Shown one piece after another: positions 23,075-35,293 of a DNA stretch of 64,000 bases. The position numbers and the translations under genes were made by a program. The stretch spans positions 80,983,786 through 81,047,785 of the forward strand of contig CM069445.1 in the NCBI GenBank assembly GCA_035610835.1. Direction: 5' to 3'. Within the stretch, counting starts at the first letter, position 1; every line of letters starts with the position of its first letter. Source of the DNA: Ophiura sarsii (Eukaryota; Echinodermata; Ophiuroidea; Amphilepidida; Ophiuridae). The notes beneath the pieces were generated by a model. It did no database searches. It was not told where the DNA came from and saw only the letters and a list, made by a program, of their open reading frames with translations.

Positions 23075-23448
23075 TTAAAGGTATATTATGTGATCTTTCC
23101 AGGGAACGCCCTCAACATCGAAATAAAAATTGAAAGCAGATTTTCTTGCAGATTTACATTTCTGATCATAAATCGTGCATACATTCCAAGTCTGAGACTA
23201 GTATACAGGTATACTAGTCTCAGTTCCAAGTTACAGGGCGATACGATTCTTAATTACTTCAAAATCATGGTTTTAGAGTGAAAATAAACTGCCGGGTTAA
23301 CGCGACAGTTTATATTTTCACTCTAAATTCACTCTAAAACCATGATTTTGAGGTAATTAGGAATCAAATCGCTCTGTAACTTGGAATGTATGTACGATTT
23401 ATGATCAGAAATGTAAATCTGCAAGAAAATCTACTTTCTAAAAAAAAT
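23075..23448. mobile_element. TTAA palindromic MITE family 2, copy 2 (3' truncated)
   Basis: Starts TTTAAAGGTATATTATGTG and runs through the family landmarks. The right arm stops near aaatctactttct without the terminal sequence. The left arm also contains a 13-bp inverted pair (ctgagactagtat / atactagtctcag). Confidence 0.75.
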
Positions 23449-23659
23449 CTAACTGTCATTAGTTTATGGTTGTTCAAATAACTAATGATTCTTTATTCTA
23501 ATTCAATTTGAAGGGTATAAATGTTTGCCATGCTGGTACTAATCATTTTGCGACAGCCTGAATGATTGGGGTTTTGTAATTATGATTAATATTATTGCTT
23601 ATAAATCTGTTTGTTTGAATCGTAACAGTTATTGATTTTTAAATGGCCTCAGATAATGT

Positions 23660-23874
23660 TTAACCCCCTGGGCACTACCTGTCTAACTAACAGCGCTTCT
23701 GGTTGGTTAATTACAAGATATACTCATTTGAACAACCAATTACGATACAGCTTTTAAATTATTTCACCCCCATCCTTATCAGGGATACAATTATTTTAAC
23801 AAAGTCTCTGATTGGTGCAATAAATGATGTATCCATCTTTCTGACCAATTGGCCGGTAGTTCTCAGGGGGTTAA
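23660..23874. mobile_element. TTAA MITE family 3, copy 1
   Basis: 215 bp from TTAA to TTAA, with short inverted ends CCCCCTG and CAGGGGG. The interior includes a family phrase (atgatgtatccatctttctg) that appears inverted in copy 2 at 26116-26330, which has the same length. Confidence 0.8.
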
Positions 23875-24872
23875 CCAATTGATTTGTTGAACTTCCTCAC
23901 TCCACCTGTAGGGCAAATAATCATTGGACATGCCATAGACCATGGTGGTCATCTTGAATTTCACAATTGGTGCCTCATACATATGACTGAGTCAATGATG
24001 TTATAACTATTCCTATTTGATCCCTTGACTTTAAACATTAAGCAATGGGAGGAGTGTACTTTTGGTCGCAACACCTAGTACTGGCTAGCTCGAGGTAGTT
24101 TGATGCGACCTATGGCGACTGTCAATCACATCAAACTACTTCAAATCGCTGGTAGTCGCACATATTTCATGCTTTTTGTGGTCGCGCAAACGACAAGTTG
24201 TAACACACAGCCCATATGCTGGATAATGGCTGTGTATAATGATTATGCTAATATGCTAAAAACATTTCCCTATTGGCTGAAAAATAATATGGTGTTTATT
24301 ACATAATTAGCACTCGTTTGTTCGAGTTGAATTGAAGTCAACTGGTGACGACTGGTCGCTTCCAGTCAAGCCATCACTTGATGGATGTATCAGGAAGTTG
24401 TTGCATGCCGCTGTGATGGTCGCTGTCAGAGGAAGGTTTTTTGAATTATGACATAAAACTTGTCATAGGAGCGACCCAGATCGCGAAGCGACCTTAGTAT
24501 GTTATCAGCATCAATGTCAAGACCATTAGAGTTAAAACACTTACCTAGACAGACTAATACACAATGCAGAATTGATATAGTGATGGCATAGTCCCATAAC
24601 CCTGCTCTCATAAATGTTAAGAATACAAATGTTGATGATATGAAGGTGCATTCCATGGCTAGGAAATCACCTAGAAAACAAAGGAATAAACAAAAACAAT
24701 CAAGTCATACATGGAATTCAAAAACCTGTGACTACTTGAAGTATTTTGCTTTCATAAAAGCAATGTGGAACTGAAAGTATTGTATTGCTATTATAAAGGT
24801 TGATACAACATAGGGGAGCATACAGGGGGTAGAAAAAACCTGCAATCTCATTTTTCCCTACCACTATGGCAC

Positions 24873-25086
24873 TACTGTAAAAGTCAATATTTTAGCGAGA
24901 AGATATTTTCACGAAAATGGTCATAACAGGCATTTCGCGATTTTTTTATTTTCGTGATTTTCAGCATTTTTATAATGACCTATGATGGTACATGCTTTTT
25001 TCGCGAGTTTATATTTTCGTGGTTGAGGATTGATTCGCGAAATTCGCGAAATTAAAAACCTCGCGAAAATTTCTACTTTTACAGTA
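24873..25086. mobile_element. TACTGTAAAAGT-ended MITE
   Basis: Ends TACTGTAAAAGTCAATATTT and TTTCTACTTTTACAGTA are inverted with TA at each border. The interior is rich in CGCGAAA and TTTTCGCG. Fragments of similar CGCGAAAATT-rich DNA occur at about 31920-32000. Confidence 0.65.
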
Positions 25087-25693
25087 TATAACATATAAGG
25101 GTGGTAAGAATGCAATCTCGGGGTTTTTTCACCCCTACTTATCAATTGTGCCTGAATCCAGAATGATATTTGCTAAATTCTTAGATAGATCTATGAATAT
25201 AAATCATAAGGCAAAGAACATTTTAAAGACAACACCACTATGCATTGCATTTTAGCAAAACGCTTTAAATCTGGTCTCCAATTTATCTCGGTTCCCATAG
25301 ACATATGCACAGCATCATGACTTCATAGCGCCATCATCTTTTGAGCTCTTAGATTCTTGTTTACATTGATTGATAAATTAGTTCTCAGGTTTCCATTATT
25401 TATTTATAAAACCTAAGAGATCGACTAGTAAACAACTTACTCACAGTTATTGGAAAACCAAAAAGACAGAGGAACCCTAGATTTTCCGATACCTGTCTTG
25501 CGTGACAGAAAGCCGCAATATCAATATTATCAGGGAACAAAGGTAATGGCGGTCATGATGGGTTTGATATGAGTATCAATAAGGGGAAATTCAAATGCAT
25601 CATTGGGAAAAAAAATTAATTGGCTGGAGTTGGCACAATGCATTGTGGCTGCGACATTAAAATCTTCTTAGGTCATAAGGTAGACAATAGACC

Positions 25694-25907
25694 TTATTCG
25701 TAATTGTCAATTTCAAGCTAAAGAGGGAGACATACTCTGATGTGATGTCACTAATCATAATGAAAGAGAGGCCAATAATGGTAAATCACGTCACATGACA
25801 CCAATGTTCACGTTATTTACCAATATTGGCCTTGCTTTCTTTATGATTAGTGGCATCACATCAGAGTATGTCTCCCTCTTTAGCTTGAAATTGACAATTA
25901 CGAATAA
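25694..25907. repeat. Long inverted repeat, arms of about 95 bp
   Basis: The left arm ttattcgtaattgtcaattt...gagacatactctgatgtgat returns inverted on the right as atcacatcagagtatgtctc...cgaataa with few mismatches. No terminal signature of a known superfamily is apparent. Confidence 0.8.
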
Positions 25908-26115
25908 TGTCCATTAGGCAAATTAGGCAAACAAATTATGATCTCATTGATAAAATACAGTATTATGAATGATGCTTATTTATACTCACAGAGAAAGTTT
26001 GGATTATTCCACGTTGTTCCATTTGTAAATATGCCGTCATAACTTAGGTAGTGAAATGGCATCATCCCATCAAACCTTCCCAAACTGTAAAAGTCAAAAT
26101 GTAGATACAATGTAC

Positions 26116-26330
26116 TTAACCCCCTGAGAACTACCGGCCGATTGGTTAAAAAGATGGATACATCATTTATTGAACCAATGAGAGACATTGTTAGAATAAT
26201 TGTATCCCTAATAAAGGTGGGAGTGAAACAGTTTACAAGCTGCATTTGAATTGGCTATTCATATGAGTACATCTTGTAATACACCAATCAGAACCACTGT
26301 TAGATAGACAGGTAGACCCCAGGGGGTTAA
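26116..26330. mobile_element. TTAA MITE family 3, copy 2 (inverted)
   Basis: 215 bp, the same length as copy 1 and in opposite orientation (tgagaactaccggccgattg against ggccggtagttctca). Its right TTAA (26327-26330) is also the left TTAA of a family 1 MITE. Confidence 0.8.
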
Positions 26331-26580
26331 CACGTTTCCATAGCTATGGTTTTACCATATATACACAACAGATTTTTTAGAAACCGTTCTCAACTTTCAA
26401 GGTCTACATGTATCTCAAGGATTACTGAACCAATATTAGGCATGTTTATACTTATTTTAATGCATTTCTCATGGTGATTTCAAAATATGGTAATGAAATT
26501 CAATAATTTTGACAAATTTGAAACATTTTGTGAAATGTTGGAATGTCGTCTGCAGAAGTCTGCCACGTGGAAAGTGTTAA
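26327..26580. mobile_element. TTAA MITE family 1, copy 3
   Basis: 254 bp. The left end is slightly eroded (CACGTTTCCATAGC), the right end is CCACGTGGAAAGTG. The interior is collinear with copy 1. It shares one TTAA with the preceding family 3 element. Confidence 0.8.
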
Positions 26581-26752
26581 GTTCCAGGTATGCCTCAATA
26601 CTGGGTTTCAGCACAGGAAGCCGAGTTTCAGTCCCACAATGCAATGAGTGTAGCTTTAACAAAGCTGATGAATTAACCATTGACCCTCATCCATTGTAAT
26701 GCAAAATCCTCTTTGCATTGTGGGATTGAAATTTCGGTACAACTCAGCTTCC

Positions 26753-27138
26753 TTTATAGGTATATTATGTGATCTTTTCTAGGGGACGCCCTCAATTCTC
26801 AAAAAAAAGAAAAAAATTGGAAGCAGATTTTCTTGCAGATTTACTTTTCTGATCATAAATCATAAAAATTCCAAATTACAGAGCGATACGATTCCTAATA
26901 ACCTCAAAATCATAGTTTTAGAGTGAATTTAGAGTAAAATTTGAAAAAATAGATTGTACCGCTCGGTAAAATCTATTTTCAAACCATGATTTTGAAATTA
27001 GGAATCGTATCAATCTGTAACTTAGAAGATCTTTATGATTTATGATCAAAAATGCAAATCTGCAAGAAAATCTGCTTTCATAGTAAATATCAATGATAGA
27101 GGGCGCTACTTGGAAAAGATCACATAATATGCCTTTAA
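26753..27138. mobile_element. TTAA palindromic MITE family 2, copy 3
   Basis: Starts ttataggtatattatgtgat (left TTAA mutated to TTAT) and ends atcacataatatgcctttaa. Its right TTAA (27135-27138) doubles as the left TTAA of the adjoining family 1 MITE. Confidence 0.75.
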
Positions 27139-27391
27139 CACGTTCCTTGCAGCTATGGTTTTATTTACCATACAAAACAGATTTTCAGAAACCGTTCTAT
27201 TAAAACTTTCAAGGTCTATCTCAATGATTACTGAACCAGTCCAATATTAGGCATGTTTCTACTTATTTTAATGCATTTCTCATGATAATTTAAAAATATG
27301 GGTATGAAATTCAATAATTTTGACATACTTGAAACTTTTTGTGAAATTTTGGAATGTCGTCTGCAGAAGCCTGCCGTGGGAAAGTGTTTAA
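27135..27391. mobile_element. TTAA MITE family 1, copy 4
   Basis: 257 bp with ends CACGTTCCTTGCAGC and GCCGTGGGAAAGTGTTTAA. Family landmarks are present with substitutions. It directly abuts a family 2 element through one shared TTAA. Confidence 0.75.
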
Positions 27392-27944
27392 ATTCCAGGT
27401 ATGCCTCAATACTCGGTTTCAGCACTCTTTTTATACTCTTGATAATATCTTATACATGTAGTACTTACACAAATATTCCATGAAGTAAACTGGCAGCAAT
27501 GTAATACAGAGAATAAAATGTCACTATTCCAGCAAATAACCGAACACAGATTTCCTGATGGAAAAAAACCCAAGTTTAAATAATTGTAATTGGTTGATAA
27601 TGAAATAGAGACATTCAATACATGAATCTTGAATTTCATAAATACTGGATGCTTTCATCATCATAATTCTGTGGCTTCATTTCATTTTAACCAATGGTGT
27701 CCTATTATAGGCTAGGACATGGTCTCTCAGATGAAATATGTCTTAAAATAGTAGCAGAAATGGTAAAATCATCTAAATTCAAGCTTTTGTTTTCTACATA
27801 GATGTCAGGTATGCACTTTATTAGATACAAATATCCCAGAAGGAGAGTATGCCATTGTTGTCTGCAATACTATCCCAGGATTGGGTATTTTTTGGCAGCT
27901 GGGTCCATGAAACAAACAAGGCAGTTTACCAAACATGGACAATT

Positions 27945-27948
<4 letters not shown>

Positions 27949-27977
<29 letters not shown>

Positions 27978-28735
27978 CATATTTGTATAGCGCCTAACAT
28001 CGAGATCCCTAAGCGCTTTAACATAAAACATAATAACAAACAAATACATGGATATGGACTACTATTAAAAAGCCATTGTGAACAAATGAGTCTTTAAGGA
28101 TTTCTTAAACTGAAATATAGTCTCTGCATTTTTCACATGAAGTGGAATATTATTCCAGAGTTCTGCAGCTGACACAGAGAAGGAACGTTGACCATACTGA
28201 GTGGACGTTGAAGAGCAGACAAGACGCGATAGAGATGAAGAACGAAGATTGCGTGAAGTGTATATTGTTTGATTAGATCTTGAAGATAGATTGGCGCAGT
28301 ACCATGAAGACATTTATAAGTCAGAAGTAATATTTTATACACAATACGATACTTGATAGGCCAGTGCAGATCACGGAGAGTTGGAGTTATGTGATCATGT
28401 TTGCGAGAAAGAGTGATTAATCTTGCAGCAGAGTTCTGAATTCTTTGAAGCTTGTTTATCTGTGAATTTGGAAGGCCGTGTAAAAGACTGTTACATTGAT
28501 CTAAGCGACATGTAATAAATGCATGTACCAGCATTTCAGTTGATTTTCTGTCGAGAAACTTTCTAATCTGTCCAATACGATACAGAGCAAATGAAGCAGA
28601 ACGGCATATGTTTTTGACAAAGACATCCATTTTCAAATCATTCTGAACAATGACTCCCAAATTGCGAGCACTCTTTACTGGTTCAATCAAAGAGTCACAG
28701 ATTTGAACATGTTTCAAAGGAGATGAATTTCTGAA
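27949..28735 (-). pseudogene. 5'-truncated CR1-like non-LTR retrotransposon
   Basis: Minus-strand frames encode the C-terminal part of a reverse-transcriptase ORF (LGVIVQNDLKMDVFVKNICR, then HDHITPTLRDLHWPIKYRI) and, after a frameshift, AAELWNNIPLHVKN and a stop near 28066. The 3' end carries TATAGCGCC...AAGCGCTTT and a (TTA)n tail (27949-27976), typical of CR1-group elements that end in short tandem repeats. Catalytic RT motifs are missing, so it is dead on arrival. Confidence 0.8.
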
Positions 28736-29798
28736 TCGGGATGAAATATGGAGAAACTAACATTTTAGGCCTGACATTTTGAGAAACAATCCTTTCTGTA
28801 TCTTGAACGAACCTGCTGTTAAAGCAGCGAATTAATTCAAAAGAGCATGGGCGTGCAAAATGCTTGGATGGCACATTGTAATTTGTAAATTATATGCGCA
28901 CGACTTGTGTATACCAAAATGGCAGAGTGTACACTTGGATTACTTATGCGTGCGCTGAGCAGAGAAATAAAAAATGCCTATTTCTTGCCAATTTGAAACT
29001 GATTTAAAATATAGTGGACTTCCATCTAAATTCAAAATAAAACATACTATCTGACTATAATTACTCATGAAGTTAAAGTATGTAAATGACAGTGAAACAG
29101 AAGACTATTTTGCTCACCTTTGAGGTAGCTGCCATAGTGGTTTAGTGGAACTATCAAAGATGTTAACGTCACTTCATCTGAAATGTAAAAAAAAGGAAGT
29201 TTTATATTTTGAAAAAGACAGGAATTTTGATGCTGTTTTGAAAACTGCTCACAAAAGAACAAAATATTGAATGCATTTGGGCACGCTTATTTTTGGACAC
29301 TATACTAAAAAATTGTTATCCCACTATCCTCTCAAATAATCAATAACCTCTATTCATTGACATTGGGCATTTCAACCACTGGTTTGGTTTTCAATTGACA
29401 TGTTTTCTGCCCTGGCAAATATGCACGCTAATTGGGCATATTAGTGGGCATATTTGCCAGTATTTACAGTCAATCCAAAGGTAGCGGCGCTTCCACACAA
29501 AAAGTGTCTCCTTTCCTTCATATATTCAAATATTTTGTGCAGCTTAAAACATTTATTGGTTGTGGACGTTTTACTGGAAAAATGATGCAATTTCAGTCAT
29601 TTTTGGCAAACACTATTTCAAATGTGTGTAGGGTAAAAATCGCCAGTTTTTGCCGCATAATTGATGCCCGGTATTGCTTTAAAATGGCGATGACCGATGC
29701 AATTACACAATTTTGGCGAAAGTGACCGAAAATAGGCGACTTTACTCATCACAAGGTTGTAATTTTATGTTCAAGCTTTAATTGCAAGTGCACTTACA

Positions 29799-30189
29799 TT
29801 AAAGGCATATTATGTGATCTTTTCCAGAGAGCGCCCTCTATTCATTATTTTTTTTAGAAAGTAGATTTTCTTGCAGATTTACATTTCCGATCATAAATCA
29901 TACATACATTCCAAGTTACAGAGCGATACGATTCCTAATTACCTCAAAATCATGGTTTTAGAGTGAATTTAGAGTGAATTTAGAGTGAAAATAATAAACT
30001 GTCGGGATTCCGACAGTTTATTTTCACTCTAAAACCATGATTTTGAAGTAATTAAGAATCGTATCGCCCTGTAACTTGGAATGTATGCATGATTTATGAT
30101 CAGAAATGTAAATCTGCAAGAAAATCTGCTTTCTATTTTTTTTCGATGTTGAGGGCGTACCCTGGAAAGATCACATAATATACCTTTAA
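29799..30189. mobile_element. TTAA palindromic MITE family 2, copy 4
   Basis: Intact at both ends: TTAAAGGCATATTATGTGAT and ATCACATAATATACCTTTAA. The two halves fold almost completely, meeting at aaactgtcgggattccgaca. The best example of the family here. Confidence 0.85.
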
Positions 30190-30689
30190 CAAAAGTGGAA
30201 TAGCTTCATGAAACCTCCGAAAAGACTTTGTTTTATTGGAAAATTAATTACATTTCTGGCCCAAAATCAAGAATTCTTGAAGGTTTTTTAAACTTTTGAT
30301 TGAAATGATAATTGTTTAATGATGAGGATACCAAATAATCTATATAAATAAAAGGACGAACTTAAATCTTGTCCGCGAGTGTTCTCAGAGGTGGCTTGAC
30401 TTTCAACTCTGATTTTTGCGTACATTGATTGAGTACATATTGCCATTAAACCATTGGACACTATTTTTTGCAAAACTATTCAATTACTATGGAAATAACC
30501 AAAAAACAGGTCGGTTGCTACCCGGGGTTGCTATGTTTCATGTCTTCTATTCTTACCTCATGAAACGCATGCGCACGGATAGTCAATTTGTACATGGGGT
30601 GTAGGAGCTGGAGCCAACATGAATTAAGCTAAATTTAGGCAATCTTACAATGCGGGAGTATACTGACATTGGAGCCCGCATTGGAGTTG

Positions 30690-31215
30690 GTCTCACTACG
30701 TGATGATTTCCCCCTATGATACGCAAGGGCGGTAGACATGTATCATCGCGTGACCTCGCGTATGAGATGCGACCGCCGCACGCGTATCACTGGGCGCTGT
30801 TAAGGGTATCCCCAGTGATCCCCAGTGACACATCCCCGTGTGACCTCGCGTATGAGATGCGAGACACATCCCTGCGTGACCTCGCGTATGAGATGCGAGA
30901 CACATCCCCGCGGCGTGACCTCGCGTATGAGATGCGACCGCCGCACGCGTATCACTGGGCGCAGTGATGCGTGCGGATAACGCGAGAGTATGACATTGGA
31001 GTTGGTCTCACTTTTCTGCGTGATGATTTCCCCCTATGATACGCAAGGGCGGTAGACACATCCCCGCGTGACCTCGCGTATGAGATGCGAGACACATCCC
31101 TGCGTGACCTCGCGTATGAGATGCGACCGCCGCACGCGTATCACTGGGCGCTGCAAGGCATATCCCCATAATGACGTCACGCGAGAGACACATCACACGT
31201 CTGACGTCACTTTCC
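30690..31215. repeat. CpG-rich minisatellite, core GTGACCTCGCGTATGAGATG
   Basis: The core occurs six times, separated by CGAGACACATCCC or CGACCGCCGCACGCGTATCA. Two larger blocks sharing gatttccccctatgatacgc are visible. CpG density is far above the surroundings. Frames on both strands are artefacts of the repeat. Confidence 0.8.
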
Positions 31216-31460
31216 AATATAACAACAGTCGCTTACACGGCCTCACGTGTGCGCTGGGAACGATTTCGTGTATACTTTTGTAGAGCGTACAAACTGTTTG
31301 TTGAAACGTTTTGTTTTGTTGCCAATGCCAATACTATATATAACAACAGTCGCTTACACGGCCTCACGCGTGCATTGGGAACGATTTTGTGTATCTTTTA
31401 AGACTAAGAGCGAGCGTACAACCTGTTTGTTATATAACGTTTTGTTTTGTTTCTAACGGC
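31216..31460. repeat. Two-copy tandem duplication, about 122-bp unit
   Basis: The unit tataacaacagtcgcttaca...acgttttgttttgttt occurs at about 31216 and about 31338 with a few differences. It follows the minisatellite directly. Confidence 0.7.
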
Positions 31461-32217
31461 AAAATGGGATCTCCGGCTTCACCTTAGTATATCTATATAA
31501 CATCTATATAAACAAAAGTTAAATATTTTTAACTTTTATTGTATACCTTGAGATACAATATGACCAAAAGAAAACGGCAAATCGGTACCACCTCATGCAT
31601 GAGGACAGAACAGAAAGATGCCAAACGGAAGAGAGACATGAGGGCTGAAAAAGTAACAGTTCATCATAAAGATCTACCAAGTAACAGAGCCATACGATTT
31701 TTAATTACTTCAAAATCAAGGTTTGAACCGGCAACTTATTTTCAAGAGGCTGAGCGGATTGTTCCCGTTTTTTCGTAGTGCAAATAAACACGTGTTGCCG
31801 CCGTTTACAGTGTTTCCTCTACGATCGCAACAGAATACTCATCGGGAATATTTTATGGAAATCGAAGCAAATTATGTTAAGAAGTTCATTAAATTGGAAG
31901 CTGATTTCCATTACTAAAAGCAGAAATTTTCGCGGTGGTTTTATTTTCGCGCTTTTCGCGCAAAATAATTTACACGCGAAAATGATAACACGCGAACATA
32001 AGGGTATACACCACCATAGTCGCTTCCATTGAAACGTGTGTTAGAAACCCGATGTTCAATCGCTTCTCCTGGGGTCCCTCTCCTTAGCTGGGATATTTAT
32101 TTTTGTTGTAAAATCTTCGTAATTTTGTTTTCTTTAATATTATCAACATTTCACATAAGTCAAACATGAATAATCAAGCTAAGGGCACCAAGGAATGGTA
32201 CATGAAGTATAATAGTA

Positions 32218-33362
32218 GGCTACCTGGATTATTAATGGCACATGGTATATCATTATCTGGATTATGTTAGGGGGCTGTCGTTTTCTTCGGTAAGAGGTCA
32301 GAGGTACCTAATATCATTGGTTGTGTCGTGTTTTTACAAGGAAAATATGGCAAGGGGGTCATAAAATTAATACCATTGTAAATGGGGGTGGTGGGCGGGG
32401 GTGGGGTCAAAACAAGATATAAATAAGGAGGCTAGGCCTTAAGATGCTTAACCCGATTCTAAATCCAACAATCCAACAAAAGCACCGCACCGCAATTATA
32501 GAAGTATACACAACATAGACCTCAAAAAGTTATTTTTGGGAGCGCGACCCCTATAGCATTATGCACGCTCACCTGGACATCAGCACACATCATTGTGTCA
32601 TTATTTGTCCAGTGTCCTCCCCCCAGGCCCGTCAGATGGGGGTGGGGGGGGGGGGGGGGGCGACGGTTGCGATCGCCGCCCCCCCCCCCCTTTTTGATTT
32701 TTTTTAAAGGTAAAAATTGCGTTTTTCTTAGTTTCAAATATCAATGATAGTAAAACTACTCATAAAACATTGACTACAGTGGTTTTTGGACTGCGACATT
32801 TTGTGTCCGTGCGAATTTCTTTTGACTTCTACCCCCCCCCCCACACTTACGTGAAATTCACGAGGTGACTGACTTGGAAAAAATTTGGGGCAACCTAAAA
32901 CTTTAGGTGAAAACGCCCCCCCCCCCCCCCCCCCCCCTCTTGGGCAAAAGTGTCTTACGGGGATGCCCCCCCCCCCGTTATAGCTATTATTGCTTGCTAT
33001 ACACCCATCCCAAATGGGCACGGGTTATTGCTTGCTATGCACCCCAACCCAAATGGGTACGGGTTATTTTTGAGCCCCCCACCACGTTGAGAGAGCGCAA
33101 CCCCAGCACCAGCGAGATGCCCGATCACCTACCTGACTCCGGCTTAACATGGCCATCCCCGGGGGCGGCAAACACAATCATAGTTTGGGTCATTATGTTC
33201 CGTATTAGGCTACCGCCCCCCCCCCCCCATGATCAAGTACCTGGATTATTAATGGCACATGGTATGTTATGGATTATGTAAGGGGGGCTGTCATTTTCTT
33301 CGATAAGAGGGCCAGGGTAGAGGTACCAAATATCATTGGATGGAGGTGTCGTGTTTTTACAC
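32218..33362. repeat. Direct repeat of about 125 bp, 1 kb apart, with poly-C/G between
   Basis: cctggattattaatggcaca...gtcgtgtttttac is found at 32221-32338 and 33240-33359 with small indels. Between them are long homopolymer C and G runs (32640-32690, 32830, 32915-32937, 32966, 33215). Reading frames across these runs are not credible. Confidence 0.65.
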
Positions 33363-33799
33363 GTGTTTTACATGTGTCTACCCTTATTTTTAATTTTCCC
33401 TTCCGCATCAACTTTCCCCCCAATATTCCGAATTTTACTATTACTAGATAGGTCTGAGCATGGGAGTGGTCATAACAATAATCACGTTCGTTGAGCGGGG
33501 TGGGGGCGGCATAAAAATGATGATACATGACATTTTGGGACCGTGTACAAAAAACACACCAACACACCCCTACAAACCGCTCAAGTGAGGGCTCACTACT
33601 AGCGGGGCCCGCGCGAAGCGCGGGTTCCCGCTAGTAAATATAATATCATTCATAACCTACAGTCACAACTCACAAGTTTGACTGTTTTTGATATTAAAAA
33701 GAAAAAGATAATGTATTTGATTTGTTATTCCAAAATTAAATTTGATATCTATATATATTAATATTCAAATGATATTCAAGATGTTTAGTAGAAGTACAA

Positions 33800-34530
33800 T
33801 TTTTCCCCACCACACCACAAACCCACTCAACCCCAACCACAATCCTAGGCCTACTCCACCTTCCCACAATGCCCCCTCCACATCCAAATAACCCCTACAA
33901 CCTCCCCTCCCTATCACAAACCCCTCCCTTTCCAATCCCCACCACAAACCCCTCCCCTCCCAAACCCCCACCACCACAAAACCCCTCCCTTCCCAACCAC
34001 ACACAAGCCCCTCCCCTCCCCACCACAAACCCCTCCCCTCCCCACCACAAATCCCCTCCCTTTCCCATCCCCACAACAAACTCTTCCCCTCCCATTCACA
34101 AAACCCCTCCCCAACCATAAAACCCCTCTCCCACCAAACACACCCTACCCACCCCACGGCCTACCCTCCCCAACCCCATGCATCCCCCACCCTAAACCCC
34201 CTCCCAACCCCATCGCATCCCCCACCCTAAACCCCCTCCCAACCCCACCACAAACCCCTCCCACACCACAAAACACCTCCCCCACCCCAACCCTAGGCCA
34301 ACCCTCCCCACCCCATGCATCCACGCAACCATCCCCTTGCCCACCACAAACTCCTCAGGGCCATACCATCCCCATTCCCCACCACAAATCCCTGCCCTCC
34401 ACCACAACCCCTCCCTACCACTAACCCCCCTCCCAACCACAAACACCCTCCCCATCCATCACTAACCCCCTTCCCAATAACAAACACGCTCCCTATAATA
34501 CCCACCTCCCCCCACACCAAACCCCCAATT
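33800..34530. repeat. Strand-asymmetric C/A-rich tract (G-poor)
   Basis: About 730 bp built from variants of CCACCACAAACCCCTCCC. The plus strand is nearly G-free and the minus strand is correspondingly G-rich with many GGGG runs. It is a degenerate minisatellite, and the minus strand has G-quadruplex potential. Glycine/tryptophan-rich minus frames and proline-rich plus frames here are compositional. Confidence 0.8.
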
Positions 34531-35293
34531 TATTACAAAAATCACATGGTATCGTTGCACCGCCCATCAGTCACTACAAAAACTTTTTTACAATAGACAA
34601 CACTTTTGCTTGATGCTGAATGGATGTCTCTGACACCCCCCCTTGTATTTCTTATTGGCCACAAGTACCCAGTATAACTTTATAAGGCTAGTGGATCCAC
34701 CCAGATATAGTGCTGGAGATATCAAGCCTCTCAGTCTCAAACCCAAAATCACAAATGTTCTTCATGATCTCTTCTTCAACAAGTATCAGAATTTGCTTTA
34801 AAGTTATTTCAAACAGGAAATCAAACATAAACCTTACCCCAACGGATTTTTACTCCATTGGAACAATTATTTTGGGCTTCAAACATGAAAAATAGTGAAT
34901 TTATTACGCATTTTGTCTTGGTGACCATATTTGCCCACTTAATCGGTGGGACAATTTGGCCACCTGCTAGGACTGACACAGACTTCACATGCATGGCAAT
35001 TGACATGTGCATTGAATTGACGATGGGTGGGTGGCTTAAATTTAGACACCCAGTTTTTTTTAACGTCTTCACGCCGTCTTGCACATTTACAGTCTACTGC
35101 TACACTTCTAATACTTACAGCATCGATGATTTTCTACGTTTTCGGGGCAACATAAGATGCTGGTTTACAGGTGCTACGGGTTTCGTGTTACTTGTTTGTT
35201 GATCTCCGCTAATTAATTGATTTGACCTTTGACATGTCTGATGTAAACAAAAAAAGTCAATAGCGCCCTCATTTCATTTTCCCAGGAAGAAAA

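Larger units (their letters stand above)
30339..33634 (+). mobile_element. Probable Helitron (3' end strong, 5' end tentative)
   Basis: The right end has a GC hairpin (cccgcgc-gaa-gcgcggg, 33608-33624), then ttcccg and CTAG followed by T. This matches the Helitron 3' terminus rule of hairpin then CTRR inserted before T. An A|TCTATATAAATAAAA at 30339 fits a Helitron 5' end, and similar TCTATATAA starts occur at 31492 and 31503, so the true length is 2.1-3.3 kb. A short Lys/Arg-rich frame (MTKRKRQIG, from 31561) could be a helicase ORF remnant. No Rep or helicase motif is seen. Confidence 0.5.

Noticed and set aside
30714..31217. Open frames with repeating RGHAGMCLASHT-type or DLAYEMR-type peptides
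   Set aside because: They translate the CpG-rich minisatellite in alternative frames. Nothing suggests expression.
33765..34596. Several open frames of 60-130 codons on both strands
   Set aside because: They are glycine/tryptophan- or proline-rich products of the C/A-rich tract, with no codon bias or splice support.
34858..35202. 114-codon plus-strand frame upstream of ATAD2
   Set aside because: No recognised motif, no fitting splice sites and a hydrophobic mix typical of chance. Overlapped by an equally long minus frame.
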